Shown in pieces: positions 1 to 8,676 of a stretch of 39,505 nucleotides of DNA. The number at the start of each line of letters is the position of its first letter. Positions within the stretch are counted from its first letter, which is position 1. Location: assembly GCA_903913915.1 (NCBI GenBank), contig CAIWNE010000125.1:1-39505 (forward strand), written 5' to 3'. The DNA comes from an uncultured Opitutia bacterium. Lineage in GTDB: Bacteria; Verrucomicrobiota; Verrucomicrobiia; Opitutales; UBA953. The position numbers were made by a program, and so were the translations under genes. The notes beneath the pieces were generated by a model, which saw only the letters and a list, made by a program, of their open reading frames with translations, did no database searches and was not told the origin of the DNA.

Positions 1-369
1 GAGGTCGACGAACTCGCCGTTCTTATAGAAGGAGATGGTCTCGCCGGCGGGGATGTCGCCCAGGCGGCCGACCTTGTAGGCGTTCTGGCCGCGCTCGCGG
101 ATCAGCTTCTCGGCTTCCTCACGGGTGCACTCGAAGCGCTCGAACTTCTGGTTCTCCTTGGAGATGCGACGCATCTCCTCCTCGATCTTCACCAGGTCCT
201 CGGCCGTGAAGGTGTGGTCGAGGTCGAAGTCATAATAGAAGCCATTGTCGGTGGGCGGGCCGATGTCCAGCTGGGCCTGGGGGAACAGGCGGAGCACGGC
301 GGCGCCCAGCATATGGGCGGCGGAGTGACGGATCTCCTCGAGGGGAGTCATCTGCGGGCGGGAAGACAT
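1..369 (-). CDS. thrS: Threonyl-tRNA synthetase, N-terminal part (3' end outside window)
   Basis: Charges tRNA-Thr with threonine in the cytoplasm. The 123 visible codons start at the ATG ending at 369 and run off the window edge. They cover the start of the ThrRS editing (tRNA-SAD) domain: the HxxxH zinc motif HSAAH lies near residues 14-18, followed by the family block with GPPTDNGFYYDFD. The usual N-terminal TGS domain of about 60 residues is absent. The editing domain starts about ten residues after the initiator, and an in-frame stop (TAG, plus-strand 388-390) lies six codons upstream. The catalytic and anticodon domains are beyond the window. It sits 70 bases downstream of cysS on the same strand, so co-transcription is plausible. 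Confidence 0.93.
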   Translation of the reverse strand, partial: MSSRPQMTPLEEIRHSAAHMLGAAVLRLFPQAQLDIGPPTDNGFYYDFDLDHTFTAEDLVKIEEEMRRISKENQKFERFECTREEAEKLIRERGQNAYKVGRLGDIPAGETISFYKNGEFVDL

Positions 370-439
370 GGCGGAATACCCCACTCGCTAGGGCCTCCCG
401 AGGCCGAGGGCAAGGACGGAGCAAGCCGCCCTGCCCGTC

Positions 440-1870
440 TTACGACTTCTTCAGGTCGTAGCCGTCCTTGCGGTCCAGCATCGCCCAGCCGAGCGCGGCG
501 AGGTCCTTGCGGAGCTGGTCGGCGGCGGCGAAATCCTTGGACTGCTTGGCGGCCCAGCGACGGGCGCCGAGTTCGGCGACGTCGGCCGGGATCGCGACCT
601 CGGCTTTGGCGGCGAAGAGCTGGAGCCCGAGGGCGAAGAGGATCTTGGCGAGGCCCGAGACATCCTGACGGGCCTGTTCGGCCGTCGGCTCATCCTTCTC
701 GGCGAGCACGGTGAAGACCTGTCCGAGGCAGCCGGGAATGTTGAGATCGTCCTGCAGGACTTCCCATGCCTTGGCGAAGCGACCCCAGGAGGTCTGGACT
801 TCCTGGGCGGAAGGAGCGGCGAATTCGGCGCGGGTGAAGCCGGCGGCGGCAAGCAGACGGTCGGCGCCGCGCTCGAGCTTGGCGAGGGCGGAGCGCGAAT
901 CGTCGACGCCCTTCATGGTGAAGTTGAGCGAGCTGCGATAGTGTCCGGAGATCAGCGTGTAGCGCACCTCCATGGGCGAGAAGCCCTTGGCGACGAGTTC
1001 GTCGAGAGTGTAGAGGTTGCCCTTGCTCTTGGACATCTTCTCGCCCTCGACCATCAGGTGGGCGCTGTGGAACCAGTGGGCGGCGAAGCCCTTCACTCCG
1101 GTCGCGCACTCGGACTGGGCGATCTCGTTCTCGTGGTGCGGGAAGCAGAGGTCGATGCCGCCGCCGTGCAGGTCGAAGGTCGCGCCGAGGTGGGCGAGCG
1201 ACATGGCCGAGCATTCGATGTGCCAGCCAGGACGGCCTTCGCCCCAGGGCGACGGCCAGAAATTGGCGCCGTCCTCGGGCTTGCGGGATTTCCAGAGCGC
1301 GAAGTCGGAGGCCGACTCGCGTTCGTATTCGTCGGCGTCATTGGCCTCGCCCGCGGAGTTCTCGGACTGCGTCTCGAGCTTCGAGAAGTCGATATGGTTC
1401 AGTTTGCCGTAATCGGCGCAGGTGCAGACCTTGAAGTAGACCGAGCCGTCCTTCGCGACATAAGCGTGTCCACGGTCGACGAGCGCCTTGATCATCGCGA
1501 CCTGCTGAGGGATGTGCTCGACCGCGCTGGGTTCGACGTGCGGAGGCAGCAGGCCGAGGGCCTTGCAGTCGGCATGGAACTTGTCGGTCCACTTCTTCGT
1601 GAAGTCGCCGAGCGTCTGGCCCGAAGCCTGGGCGCCGCGGATCGTCTTGTCGTCGACGTCGGTGATATTGCGGACGTGCTTCACCTTCAGGCCGGCGACC
1701 TCGAGGGTCCGGCGCAGGACGTCCTGCACGGTGAAAGTACGGAAGTTGCCGATGTGGGCCGGGCCGTAGACCGTGGGACCGCAACAGTACATGCCGTAGA
1801 CATCGCGGCCGGGCTTCGGGAGCAGCGGCCGCTTCTCGCGGGACATGGTGTCATGCAGGAACACGGGCAT
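440..1870 (-). CDS. cysS: Cysteinyl-tRNA synthetase
   Basis: Class I aminoacyl-tRNA synthetase that attaches cysteine to tRNA-Cys. The 476-residue length is normal. The HIGH-type motif appears as PAHIGNF at residues 38-43 and the KMSKS loop at 278-282. Zinc ligands expected for the family are visible: a Cys at 29/30, Cys220 in HIECSAMS, His245 and Glu249 in the FPHHENE block. The C-terminal DALR and anticodon-binding region is present and ends with DRKDGYDLKKS. The start at 1870 gives the usual N-terminus a few residues ahead of the beta strand; no good Shine-Dalgarno is seen. It lies between the GH16 gene and thrS, all on the minus strand. Confidence 0.97.
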   Translation of the reverse strand: MPVFLHDTMSREKRPLLPKPGRDVYGMYCCGPTVYGPAHIGNFRTFTVQDVLRRTLEVAGLKVKHVRNITDVDDKTIRGAQASGQTLGDFTKKWTDKFHADCKALGLLPPHVEPSAVEHIPQQVAMIKALVDRGHAYVAKDGSVYFKVCTCADYGKLNHIDFSKLETQSENSAGEANDADEYERESASDFALWKSRKPEDGANFWPSPWGEGRPGWHIECSAMSLAHLGATFDLHGGGIDLCFPHHENEIAQSECATGVKGFAAHWFHSAHLMVEGEKMSKSKGNLYTLDELVAKGFSPMEVRYTLISGHYRSSLNFTMKGVDDSRSALAKLERGADRLLAAAGFTRAEFAAPSAQEVQTSWGRFAKAWEVLQDDLNIPGCLGQVFTVLAEKDEPTAEQARQDVSGLAKILFALGLQLFAAKAEVAIPADVAELGARRWAAKQSKDFAAADQLRKDLAALGWAMLDRKDGYDLKKS

Positions 1871-1924
1871 AGGTCGGTCAGTTAGCGAACCTTGCCCCTG
1901 CTGGGCGAGTCGGAACTACGCCGG

Positions 1925-2707
1925 TCAGCGCTGCAGCACCCTGACGTAATCCACCTTGAACTGGGCCGGAAAACGGGTGTCCGCGCCGACCGGGCCGCCG
2001 AAGCCGCCGCCGACGGCGAGGTTCAGCACGAGGAAATATTTCTGGTCGAACGGCGCGGGGAACGGCCCGCCGACCGAACTCCACTCCCTCTGCTCCTGAT
2101 ATTGCACCCCGTCGACGAACCAACGGATCGCCGTCGGCTCCCATTCCACCGCGAAGAGATGGAAGCCCGAGGTGAAGTCGCCCTGCGGCAGGCGGTAGGG
2201 CTTTCCCTTGTAGATGTTCTTCGGCCACGGGGCGCCGTAGTGAAGCGTGCCGTGCACCTGCTCGGGCTCATGGCCCTTGAACTCCATGATGTCGATCTCC
2301 CCGCTGGCGGCCCAGCCGCCGTACTTCTCCTCGGACGGAAGCATCCAGAACGCCGGCCATAACCCCTTCCCCGCCGGCAGCTGCGCCGACATCTCGAAGC
2401 GGCCGTAGAGCCAGTCGGCGCGGCGCTTGGTGCGGATCCGGGCGGACGAATAGTCCTTCAACACCCCGGCGACATTGAGCTTCTCCTTGCGAGCCTCGAT
2501 GATCAGGCAGCCGTCCTCGACGCGCAGATTCTGCGGTCGGTCGAAGTAATATTGGAGCTCGCCGTTGCCGCCGCCATGGCCGTTCTCCTCGGCCGCCCAC
2601 TTGGTCCAGTCGAGTTCCTTGCCGTTGAAGTCATCGCGCCAGACCTCCCGCCATTCCCCGGCCACGAGCGCGCACGGAAGCATCATCAGGGACAGAAAGG
2701 AGCGCAT
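1925..2707 (-). CDS. Secreted GH16 family beta-glucanase (laminarinase-like)
   Basis: Predicted extracellular or periplasmic endo-beta-glucanase hydrolysing beta-1,3 (or mixed-linkage) glucans such as laminarin. The 260-residue protein begins with a signal peptide of about 16 residues (hydrophobic [17 protein letters not shown]), followed by a single concanavalin-like GH16 domain. The catalytic signature EIDIME is at residues 137-142, with Glu137 as the expected nucleophile, Asp139 assisting, and Glu142 the acid/base. The aromatic strands [13 protein letters not shown] and [10 protein letters not shown] that line the cleft are intact, and the domain closes with VDYVRVLQR. No carbohydrate-binding module is attached. 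It lies upstream of cysS on the same strand and is divergent from the sulfhydrylase gene. Exact substrate cannot be read from the sequence. Confidence 0.93.
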   Translation of the reverse strand: MRSFLSLMMLPCALVAGEWREVWRDDFNGKELDWTKWAAEENGHGGGNGELQYYFDRPQNLRVEDGCLIIEARKEKLNVAGVLKDYSSARIRTKRRADWLYGRFEMSAQLPAGKGLWPAFWMLPSEEKYGGWAASGEIDIMEFKGHEPEQVHGTLHYGAPWPKNIYKGKPYRLPQGDFTSGFHLFAVEWEPTAIRWFVDGVQYQEQREWSSVGGPFPAPFDQKYFLVLNLAVGGGFGGPVGADTRFPAQFKVDYVRVLQR

Positions 2708-2811
2708 GCGTAATCCTCCCCCATGTTCGGCTTAGCGGACAAGGTCATAAAAGGGGTTCCGGCTTGTTTCGGGGGCCCGGCAAGGCGATAACGGAGGCGC
2801 ACCCACCCACC

Positions 2812-4101
2812 ATGAAACTAGGCACCAAGTCCCTGCACGCCGGCCAGAAGCCCGACCCGACCACCGGTTCGCGCGCCGTCCCGATCTACCAGACCACGAG
2901 CTATCAGTTCCGCGACACGGAGCATGCCGCGAACCTCTTCGGCCTGAAGGAGCTCGGCAACATCTACACCCGCATCATGAACCCCACGACGGACGTCCTC
3001 GAGCAGCGCCTCGCGGCGCTCGAAGGCGGTTCCGGCGCGCTCGCCCACTCCTCCGGCCAGGCCGCCATCACCGCGGCGATCCTCAACATCGCCGGCGCCG
3101 GCGACCATATCGTCTCGGTGGCCCAGCTGGACGGCGGCACCTACAACCTCTTCCACTACACCCTGCCCAAGCTCGGCATCCAGGTGTCGTTCGTCGACGG
3201 CGACGATCCCGAGAACTTCCGCAAGGCCGTGAAGTCGAACACGAAAGCCTTCTACGGCGAAGGCCTCGGCAATCCCCGGCTCAACATCCTGCCCTTCGCC
3301 GAAGTCTCCAAGATCGCCAGGGAAGTCGGCGTGCCGCTGATCGTCGATAACACCGCCCTCTCGCCCTACCTGAACCGCCCGTTCGAACATGGCGCCAACA
3401 TCGTCGTGCACTCCGCCACCAAGCACATTGGCGGACACGGCACCTCCATCGGCGGCATCGTCGTCGACGGCGGCAACTTCGACTGGGGCAACGGCAAGTT
3501 CCCGGGCTTCACCGAGCCCGACATGTCCTACCACGGCCTCCCGCACTGGGAAGCCTTCAAGGCCTTCGCCCCGGCCGGCGGCGCCAACATCGCCTTCATC
3601 ATGAAGATGCGCCTGCAGTTCCTCCGCGACGTCGGCAGCTGCCTCTCGCCCTTCAATTCCTTCCTCCTCCTGCAAGGCCTCGAGACGCTGCACCTCCGCA
3701 TGGAACGCCATTGCTCCAACGCCCTGAAGGTCGCCGACTACCTGGAAGCCCACCCTAAGGTGAAGTGGACCAACTACCCGGGCCTCAAGTCCTCGAAGTA
3801 CCACGACCTCGCCAAGAAGTACCTCACCAATGGCTACGGCGCGCTGGTCGGCTTCGGCCTCAAGTCGGGCTTCGAAGGCGGCAGCAAGTTCATCAACGCC
3901 CTGCAGCTCCACAGCCACGTCGCCAACATCGGCGACGCCCGCTCGCTGGCGATCCACCCGGCGTCCACGACGCACTCGCAGCTCACCGCCGCGGAACGCG
4001 ACAGCGCCGGCGTGACCGACGACTACGTGCGTCTCTCCGTGGGCATCGAGGACATCGAGGATATCATCGCCGACCTCGAGCAGGCGCTGGCCAAGGCCTG
4101 A
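2812..4101 (+). CDS. metY: O-acetylhomoserine sulfhydrylase (aminocarboxypropyltransferase)
   Basis: PLP enzyme of the Cys/Met metabolism family that makes homocysteine from O-acetylhomoserine and sulfide. The ATG at 2812 is preferred over an in-frame TTG 48 bases upstream because [12 protein letters not shown] is the usual family N-terminus and a GGAGG lies at 2793-2797, though 14 bases from the ATG. The resulting 429 residues match the family length. The PLP-binding lysine is Lys204 in [11 protein letters not shown]; the YTRIMNPT block near 53-60 and the VDNT block near 179 are also typical. The C-terminal ADLEQAL end is complete. The gene is monocistronic: divergent from GH16 and followed by a strong hairpin terminator. 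Homologues acting on O-succinylhomoserine cannot be wholly excluded. Confidence 0.94.
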   Translation: MKLGTKSLHAGQKPDPTTGSRAVPIYQTTSYQFRDTEHAANLFGLKELGNIYTRIMNPTTDVLEQRLAALEGGSGALAHSSGQAAITAAILNIAGAGDHIVSVAQLDGGTYNLFHYTLPKLGIQVSFVDGDDPENFRKAVKSNTKAFYGEGLGNPRLNILPFAEVSKIAREVGVPLIVDNTALSPYLNRPFEHGANIVVHSATKHIGGHGTSIGGIVVDGGNFDWGNGKFPGFTEPDMSYHGLPHWEAFKAFAPAGGANIAFIMKMRLQFLRDVGSCLSPFNSFLLLQGLETLHLRMERHCSNALKVADYLEAHPKVKWTNYPGLKSSKYHDLAKKYLTNGYGALVGFGLKSGFEGGSKFINALQLHSHVANIGDARSLAIHPASTTHSQLTAAERDSAGVTDDYVRLSVGIEDIEDIIADLEQALAKA

Positions 4102-4123
4102 GCCTACCGGCAGCGAAGCATCA

Positions 4124-4150
4124 GGGCGGGCCGCAAGGCCCGCCCTTTTT
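4124..4150 (+). terminator. Intrinsic terminator after metY
   Basis: A perfect 9-bp GC stem (4124-4132 pairing with 4137-4145) closes a GCAA tetraloop and is followed at once by five T residues (4146-4150). It ends metY transcription. The last T overlaps the stop codon of the convergent acyltransferase gene. Confidence 0.9.
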
Positions 4151-5949
4151 CATGTCCTGACCTTGCCGGCGTCGAAGTCGTGATACTCGAGGAACTGGCG
4201 CGCTCCGTCGTCACCCATGTAAGCGGCCAGCAACTTGGGGTCGGTCTGGGTGAGGTCCACCACGATGAGACCGTCGAGGCAGCCGCCGAAACCTTCGTCG
4301 ACGTTGAACGCGATCAGGCGGCCGTTGAGCTTGAGGTAGTGCTTCAGCAAGACCGGGACGGCCTTGGCGTCGGGCTCGAGGTCGCTGACGAGGCTCGAGA
4401 CATGCTCCAGGTCGAAGGCGCAACGTTGCAGGACGTCCAGGTCGGCGTCGCGCAGGCTCATCGAACGCGGCGGATTCTTCGCCCGCACCAGCGGCAGCAG
4501 GTCGTCGGCGGAGCGGTTGTTCCGCAGGTAGGACAGGATCAGTTCCTTCGAAGCCTGCCCATACTCGGGATTGATGCTCACCGGGCCGAACAGGAGATGA
4601 TACTTCGGGAAACGGACGACGTAACGCCCGATGCCGCGCCAGAGGAGCGGAAGGCTGGTGGGCTTGCGCTGGTACTCCTGCCGGATGAAGGAACGTCCCA
4701 TCTCGAGGGCCGGATCCATCCGACGGAAGAAGTCCCCCTTGAACTCGAAGAGCGTCGAGGTGTAGAGCCCGTGCTTGCCCTGGAGGGGCAGGATGCGGTC
4801 GGTCGGTCCGAGGCGATAACCTCCGACGATCGCCGAAGCCTTGTCATCCCACAGCACGATCTGGTCGTACCACGCGTCGAAAGCATCGAGGTCGCAGTCG
4901 AGTCCGGTGCCCTCGGAGACCGAGCGGAAGGTGGTCTCGCGCAGGCGGCCGATCTCGCGCAAGGTATGCGGCAGATCCTTGCCCAGGAAGCGGTAGACCT
5001 TGAAATCACCGCTTGTGAGCAGCAGGTCCTCGGTAGGCAGGCTTTGCAGTTCCGCCCTCAGCAGCAAGGGATTCACCGGGGCGACGATCTGAGCCTGCGG
5101 AGCGGCCGGCGGCGCGGTCGCGGGCTTTTCCCGCTCGCCGCGGCTCGAAAGCAGTTCGCATCGCAGCCGGAGGAAACTGGTGGCTTCCTCGTCGTCGGGA
5201 TGGTCGGCGAGCTGCGCAGGCGTGACCGGACTGGCCGTGCGGAGACGGATGACCTTGCCCCGATGGTGCAGGAACTCGCGCAGCAGGAGCATCGTCCGCA
5301 CGCGCGGATGGGCGAGTCCGAGCGACTGGAAGAGCCCGGAATTACGGCCTTCGATGCGCAACGGCAGCAGGGACGCCCCGACCTTGCGGGCCATGCGCAC
5401 GACCTGCGGCGACCAGAGCGGATCCGCGACGCGACGCGACCGGAGGCGGAGGCTCGAGACTTCGCCGGCAGGGAAAGTGAGGATGCACCCGCCGGCGCGC
5501 AGATGCGCCAGGATGCGACGGGTGCCGGCGACGTTGCCGACGTCGGACGATCCGGGTTCGAACGGATTGACTTCGATCAGCCATGGGCGGATGCCGGGGA
5601 TCCGCGCCAGCCAGCGGTTGCCGACGACCAAGGTGTCGGGACGGACCCGGAGCAGGAAATCCATCGCCACGAGGCCGTCCGCCAGGCCATGCGGGTGATT
5701 CGCGACGACGACGAGCGGGCCGGCCTTGGGGACACGCGACAGACACTGGTCGCTCCAGACGCTGCTCAGGCCCGCCTGCTCCATCGCGGACGTGAAGAAA
5801 TCAGGCCGACCCGCGGCATGGATCCGCGCGAGGAAGGCGTCGAAGGCGCGCACCTTGAAGAAACGGTCCAACGCCGGCTCCGCCCAGGCCAGCGGCCCGA
5901 GGTTGGCCTTGAGTTCGTCGGTATTGCTGGGGGCTCGCTGCGGTGACAT
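4150..5949 (-). CDS. Two-domain acyltransferase, ornithine-lipid synthase (OlsF-like)
   Basis: A 599-residue protein with two lipid acyltransferase domains. Residues 70-260 are a PlsC/lysophospholipid acyltransferase domain with the NHPHGLADG motif (His85, Asp91) and a FPAGE block at 159-163. Residues about 270-295 form an Ala/Pro/Gln-rich linker. Residues 295-599 are a GNAT-like OlsB/hemolysin-type N-acyltransferase domain, with VGGYRLG, LEMGRSFIR (415-423) and LLFGPVSIN. This order matches OlsF, in which the C-terminal part makes lyso-ornithine lipid from ornithine and acyl-ACP and the N-terminal part adds the second acyl chain. Such phosphorus-free lipids are membrane components favoured under phosphate limitation. 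Ornithine as substrate is inferred; another amino acid is possible. It lies 60 bases downstream of tatD. Confidence 0.8.
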   Translation of the reverse strand: MSPQRAPSNTDELKANLGPLAWAEPALDRFFKVRAFDAFLARIHAAGRPDFFTSAMEQAGLSSVWSDQCLSRVPKAGPLVVVANHPHGLADGLVAMDFLLRVRPDTLVVGNRWLARIPGIRPWLIEVNPFEPGSSDVGNVAGTRRILAHLRAGGCILTFPAGEVSSLRLRSRRVADPLWSPQVVRMARKVGASLLPLRIEGRNSGLFQSLGLAHPRVRTMLLLREFLHHRGKVIRLRTASPVTPAQLADHPDDEEATSFLRLRCELLSSRGEREKPATAPPAAPQAQIVAPVNPLLLRAELQSLPTEDLLLTSGDFKVYRFLGKDLPHTLREIGRLRETTFRSVSEGTGLDCDLDAFDAWYDQIVLWDDKASAIVGGYRLGPTDRILPLQGKHGLYTSTLFEFKGDFFRRMDPALEMGRSFIRQEYQRKPTSLPLLWRGIGRYVVRFPKYHLLFGPVSINPEYGQASKELILSYLRNNRSADDLLPLVRAKNPPRSMSLRDADLDVLQRCAFDLEHVSSLVSDLEPDAKAVPVLLKHYLKLNGRLIAFNVDEGFGGCLDGLIVVDLTQTDPKLLAAYMGDDGARQFLEYHDFDAGKVRT

Positions 5950-6009
5950 CTATGGCAAGCATGCCACGGATGTGCGAACGAAAGGGGGCGAACCCGTGAC
6001 AATGTGGTG

Positions 6010-6813
6010 TCAGACGGGGGCGAACCCGAAGAACTCCCTCGCGTTACGCGTGGCGACCTCGGCGACCTCGTCGGCGGGCAGGCCCAGCAGCTCGGCGGCC
6101 TTGGCGCAGATCTCCGGGAGATAAGCCGGCGTATTTTCCTTACCACGGACCGACTGCGGGGCGAGGTACGGCGAATCGGTCTCCAGCATCAGGCGCGCCA
6201 GGCCCTGCGCCTTGAGCGCCTGCCGGATATCCTCCGACTTGGCGTAGGTGATGATGCCGGTGAAGGACGCACGGCCGCCACGCTGGTTGAGCTGACGGAC
6301 CTGCTCGGGTCCTTCGACGAAGCAATGGAAGACGACCTTGCGCCAATCCACGCCGCTGGCGTCGATCATCCGCACGCAATCCTCGAACGCATGGCGCGAG
6401 TGGATGACGACGGGGCAGCCGAACTGATAGGCCAGCGAGAGCTGGCGACGGAACGCCTCCTGCTGCCAGCCCTTGATCCGTTCGGCTTCGGCGACGTCGG
6501 CCGGCAGGCGGAAATAATCCAAGCCGATCTCGCCGAGGGCGGCCGGCGCGGCGCGATCGGCGAAATAAGGCGAGATGGCGGCGACGGTCTCCTCCCAGCC
6601 CTCTTCGACGTGGCAAGGGTGGAGGCCGACCGTATGACGGAAGAAATCAGGCTGCGCGGAAGCAAGGTCACGGTAATCGGACCAATCCTTGAGGTCCGTC
6701 CCGATGGCCACCGCGCCTTCGACGCCGGCGCCGCGGCACTCGGCCACCCAGGCGGCGAGACGGCCGGCCTTGAGGGCGTATTCCGGGTGACAATGGGAGT
6801 CCAGCAGGCGCAC
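6010..6813 (-). CDS. tatD: TatD family metal-dependent hydrolase / DNase
   Basis: Cytoplasmic TIM-barrel metal-dependent deoxyribonuclease of the TatD/YcfH family (267 residues, normal length). Metal ligands are all recognisable: DSHCH at residues 5-9 (His7, His9), Glu95 in GEIGLDY, His138 in VIHSR, His163 in FHCF, and Asp213 in ETDSPYLAP. The family block GKENTPAYLPEI follows at about 224. It is divergent from the EVE-domain gene across an 83-base gap and upstream of the acyltransferase gene, 60 bases away on the same strand. Whether it acts in DNA repair, RNA or DNA turnover, or as a D-aminoacyl-type hydrolase cannot be read from sequence. Confidence 0.93.
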   Translation of the reverse strand: MRLLDSHCHPEYALKAGRLAAWVAECRGAGVEGAVAIGTDLKDWSDYRDLASAQPDFFRHTVGLHPCHVEEGWEETVAAISPYFADRAAPAALGEIGLDYFRLPADVAEAERIKGWQQEAFRRQLSLAYQFGCPVVIHSRHAFEDCVRMIDASGVDWRKVVFHCFVEGPEQVRQLNQRGGRASFTGIITYAKSEDIRQALKAQGLARLMLETDSPYLAPQSVRGKENTPAYLPEICAKAAELLGLPADEVAEVATRNAREFFGFAPV

Positions 6814-6896
6814 GGGGTGATTAGGCTACCCCGCGACGAAAGGGCAAGACCACAGCCCTGCCTTGAAAAAGCCTCCCTGCCCTGCACGTTGGCCGC

Positions 6897-7358
6897 ATGC
6901 ACCACTGGCTGATGAAGTCCGAACCCGATGAGTTCTCCTTCCAAGAACTCGAACGCAAGGGCAAGGAGCCGTGGACCGGCGTGCGGAATTACCAGGCCCG
7001 CAACTTCATGCGCTCGGCCAAGGTCGGCGACCTCGTGCTGTTCTACCATTCCAACTGCGACGAACCCGGCATCGTCGGCGTCGCCAAGGTCTCCAAGGAA
7101 GCTTTCGACGATCCGACGCAGTTCGAACCGAAGTCCGATTACTACGACGCGAAATCGACCAAGGACAACCCGCGCTGGAGCTGCATCGAGGTCTCCTTCC
7201 ACCAGGCCTTCAAGCGGCTCGTCTCCTTGCCCGACCTGCGCGACTGCGCGGCGCTCAAGGACATGCTCATCCTGCGTCCCGGGAACCGCCTGTCCGTGAC
7301 GCCCGTGACCGCGGCCGAATTCAAGGCGATCGCCGGACTGGGCGGGCTCAGGAAGTAG
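6897..7358 (+). CDS. EVE domain-containing protein (thymocyte nuclear protein 1-like)
   Basis: A single EVE domain fills the 153 residues. EVE belongs to the PUA/YTH-like fold, whose members read modified bases in DNA or RNA. Hallmarks are WLMKSEPDEFSF at residues 4-15, WTGVRNYQARNFMR at 26-39 and the GDLVLFYHSN strand at 44-53, which shape the base-binding pocket. The ATG at 6897 starts immediately before the first strand, as in homologues; no clear Shine-Dalgarno precedes it. Stand-alone EVE proteins are widespread and their physiological ligand is mostly unknown. The 3' end overlaps the convergent MFS gene by 11 bases. No restriction or modification gene is adjacent, so a defence role has no support here. 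Confidence 0.9.
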   Translation: MHHWLMKSEPDEFSFQELERKGKEPWTGVRNYQARNFMRSAKVGDLVLFYHSNCDEPGIVGVAKVSKEAFDDPTQFEPKSDYYDAKSTKDNPRWSCIEVSFHQAFKRLVSLPDLRDCAALKDMLILRPGNRLSVTPVTAAEFKAIAGLGGLRK

Positions 7359-8610
7359 CCTCTTCGGTCGGCAGCCACATCGCCAGGATCGCGGCGGGCA
7401 GGAACAGGAAGGAAGCATACAGCAGCACCGAGCTGAAATCGCCGACCTTGGCGAAGATGCCGAAGAAGACCGTGCCGACGGCGGCGAAGACGCGCCCGAT
7501 GTTGTAGCTGAAACCCGCGCCGGTCGTCCGGAGCAACGTCGGGAACAGCGGCGGCAGCGCCATCGTGAAGAGGCCGAAGACGCCCTGGCAGAAGCCCACG
7601 CCGGCATAGAGCACATAGGTCATGCCGAGGCTCCAGGGAAACGCGAAGGCGATGCCCATCAGGATGAAGTAGGCGCCGAAGAACGCGGCGAGGGCCCGAC
7701 GATAGCCGAAGCGCTGGGCCGCCCAGCCGGAGGCGAAGTTGCCGACGACCGAGGCGGAGATGACCCAGAAGAGCGCCGTCGAGACCACCTTGGCCTTGGC
7801 TTCGGGCGAACCTCCGACCACCGCCGGATGACTACGGATGAAGGCCTGCTGCCAGAACATGAAGCACCAATGACCGGTCAGGGAGATCGCGCAGAGGAGC
7901 GAGGCGACGAAGGTCGTGCGACGGATGTCGCGGCCGAACAAGGCGGACATCGACGGTGCCTCCCGCCTGCCCTTCTCTGCCGACCACTCTTGGGTCTCGG
8001 GGACTTCCTTGCGGATCCACAGCGTGACGAACGCCGGCAGGATACCGATGAGGAAGACCCAGCGCGGCTGATAGCCGGGGATCTGCTGCAGGATGAAGAC
8101 CGCGGCGATGGCGGCCAGGATGCCGAAGTTGACCGCGCACTGCAGCACGGCGGCGATCCAGGGGCGCCACTTCCTGGGCCAGGTCTCGGAAAGCAGCGAA
8201 GCGCCGACGGCCCATTCGCCGCCGATGCCGAGCGCGGCGAGGAAACGGAAGATCATCAGCTGCCACCAGGTGTGCGCGAAGAACGAAAGCCCTGTGAAGA
8301 GCGCGTAAGTGAGGATCGTCAGGACGAGCGTCCGGCTGCGACCAAGGCGATCGCCGATGACGCCGAAGAACGCCCCGCCCAAGGCCCAGCCGAGCAGGAA
8401 GGCGGCCTGGACGATCGCGCCATAACGGGCCACGTCCGGGTCGGACTCCTTGGCCATGAGCAGCTCGGCCACGAAGACCGTGGCGACGAGCGTGTAGAGA
8501 TGGAGGTCAAGCCCGTCGAAGAACCAGCCCAGCCAGGCCGCGAAGCCGGACTTCTTCTGATGGGTGGAAAGCTCGCTCCACTTCGTGGCCTCGGCGGGGG
8601 TCTCGCTCAT
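7348..8610 (-). CDS. MFS transporter, sugar/aromatic-acid:H+ symporter type
   Basis: A 420-residue inner-membrane major facilitator with about twelve hydrophobic segments. The motif-A loop after TM2 reads GVIGDRLGRSRT, and TM4 carries the GIGGEWAVGASLLSETWP block typical of the metabolite:H+/AAHS-like sequences that import aromatic or carboxylic acids. The second half repeats the motif-A-like loop after TM8 as GWAAQRFGYRRA. It resembles the other MFS protein at 11079-12395 in the TM4 block. It is downstream of the ThuA gene, separated by a hairpin, and convergent with the EVE gene, overlapping by 11 bases. Substrate unknown. Confidence 0.88.
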   Translation of the reverse strand: MSETPAEATKWSELSTHQKKSGFAAWLGWFFDGLDLHLYTLVATVFVAELLMAKESDPDVARYGAIVQAAFLLGWALGGAFFGVIGDRLGRSRTLVLTILTYALFTGLSFFAHTWWQLMIFRFLAALGIGGEWAVGASLLSETWPRKWRPWIAAVLQCAVNFGILAAIAAVFILQQIPGYQPRWVFLIGILPAFVTLWIRKEVPETQEWSAEKGRREAPSMSALFGRDIRRTTFVASLLCAISLTGHWCFMFWQQAFIRSHPAVVGGSPEAKAKVVSTALFWVISASVVGNFASGWAAQRFGYRRALAAFFGAYFILMGIAFAFPWSLGMTYVLYAGVGFCQGVFGLFTMALPPLFPTLLRTTGAGFSYNIGRVFAAVGTVFFGIFAKVGDFSSVLLYASFLFLPAAILAMWLPTEEATS

Positions 8611-8643
8611 GGGGAGACACTTGAAACCCCCTAGAAATTAGCA

Positions 8644-8666
8644 AGGCGGGCTTTGCGGCCCGCCCT
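8644..8666 (-). terminator. Hairpin after the ThuA gene (probable terminator)
   Basis: A 7-bp perfect GC stem (8645-8651 with 8658-8664) in the gap below the ThuA stop codon. Read on the minus strand it is followed by a moderately T-rich tail (TGCTAATTTC). It resembles the metY terminator in sequence. It would separate the ThuA gene from the MFS gene. Confidence 0.6.
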
Positions 8667-8676
8667 GCGTGAGGAC

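Noticed and set aside
4180-5946. A 588-codon plus-strand open frame opposite the acyltransferase gene
   Set aside because: It has no domain motifs and has the biased composition of an antisense shadow. The minus-strand frame has two catalytic signatures.
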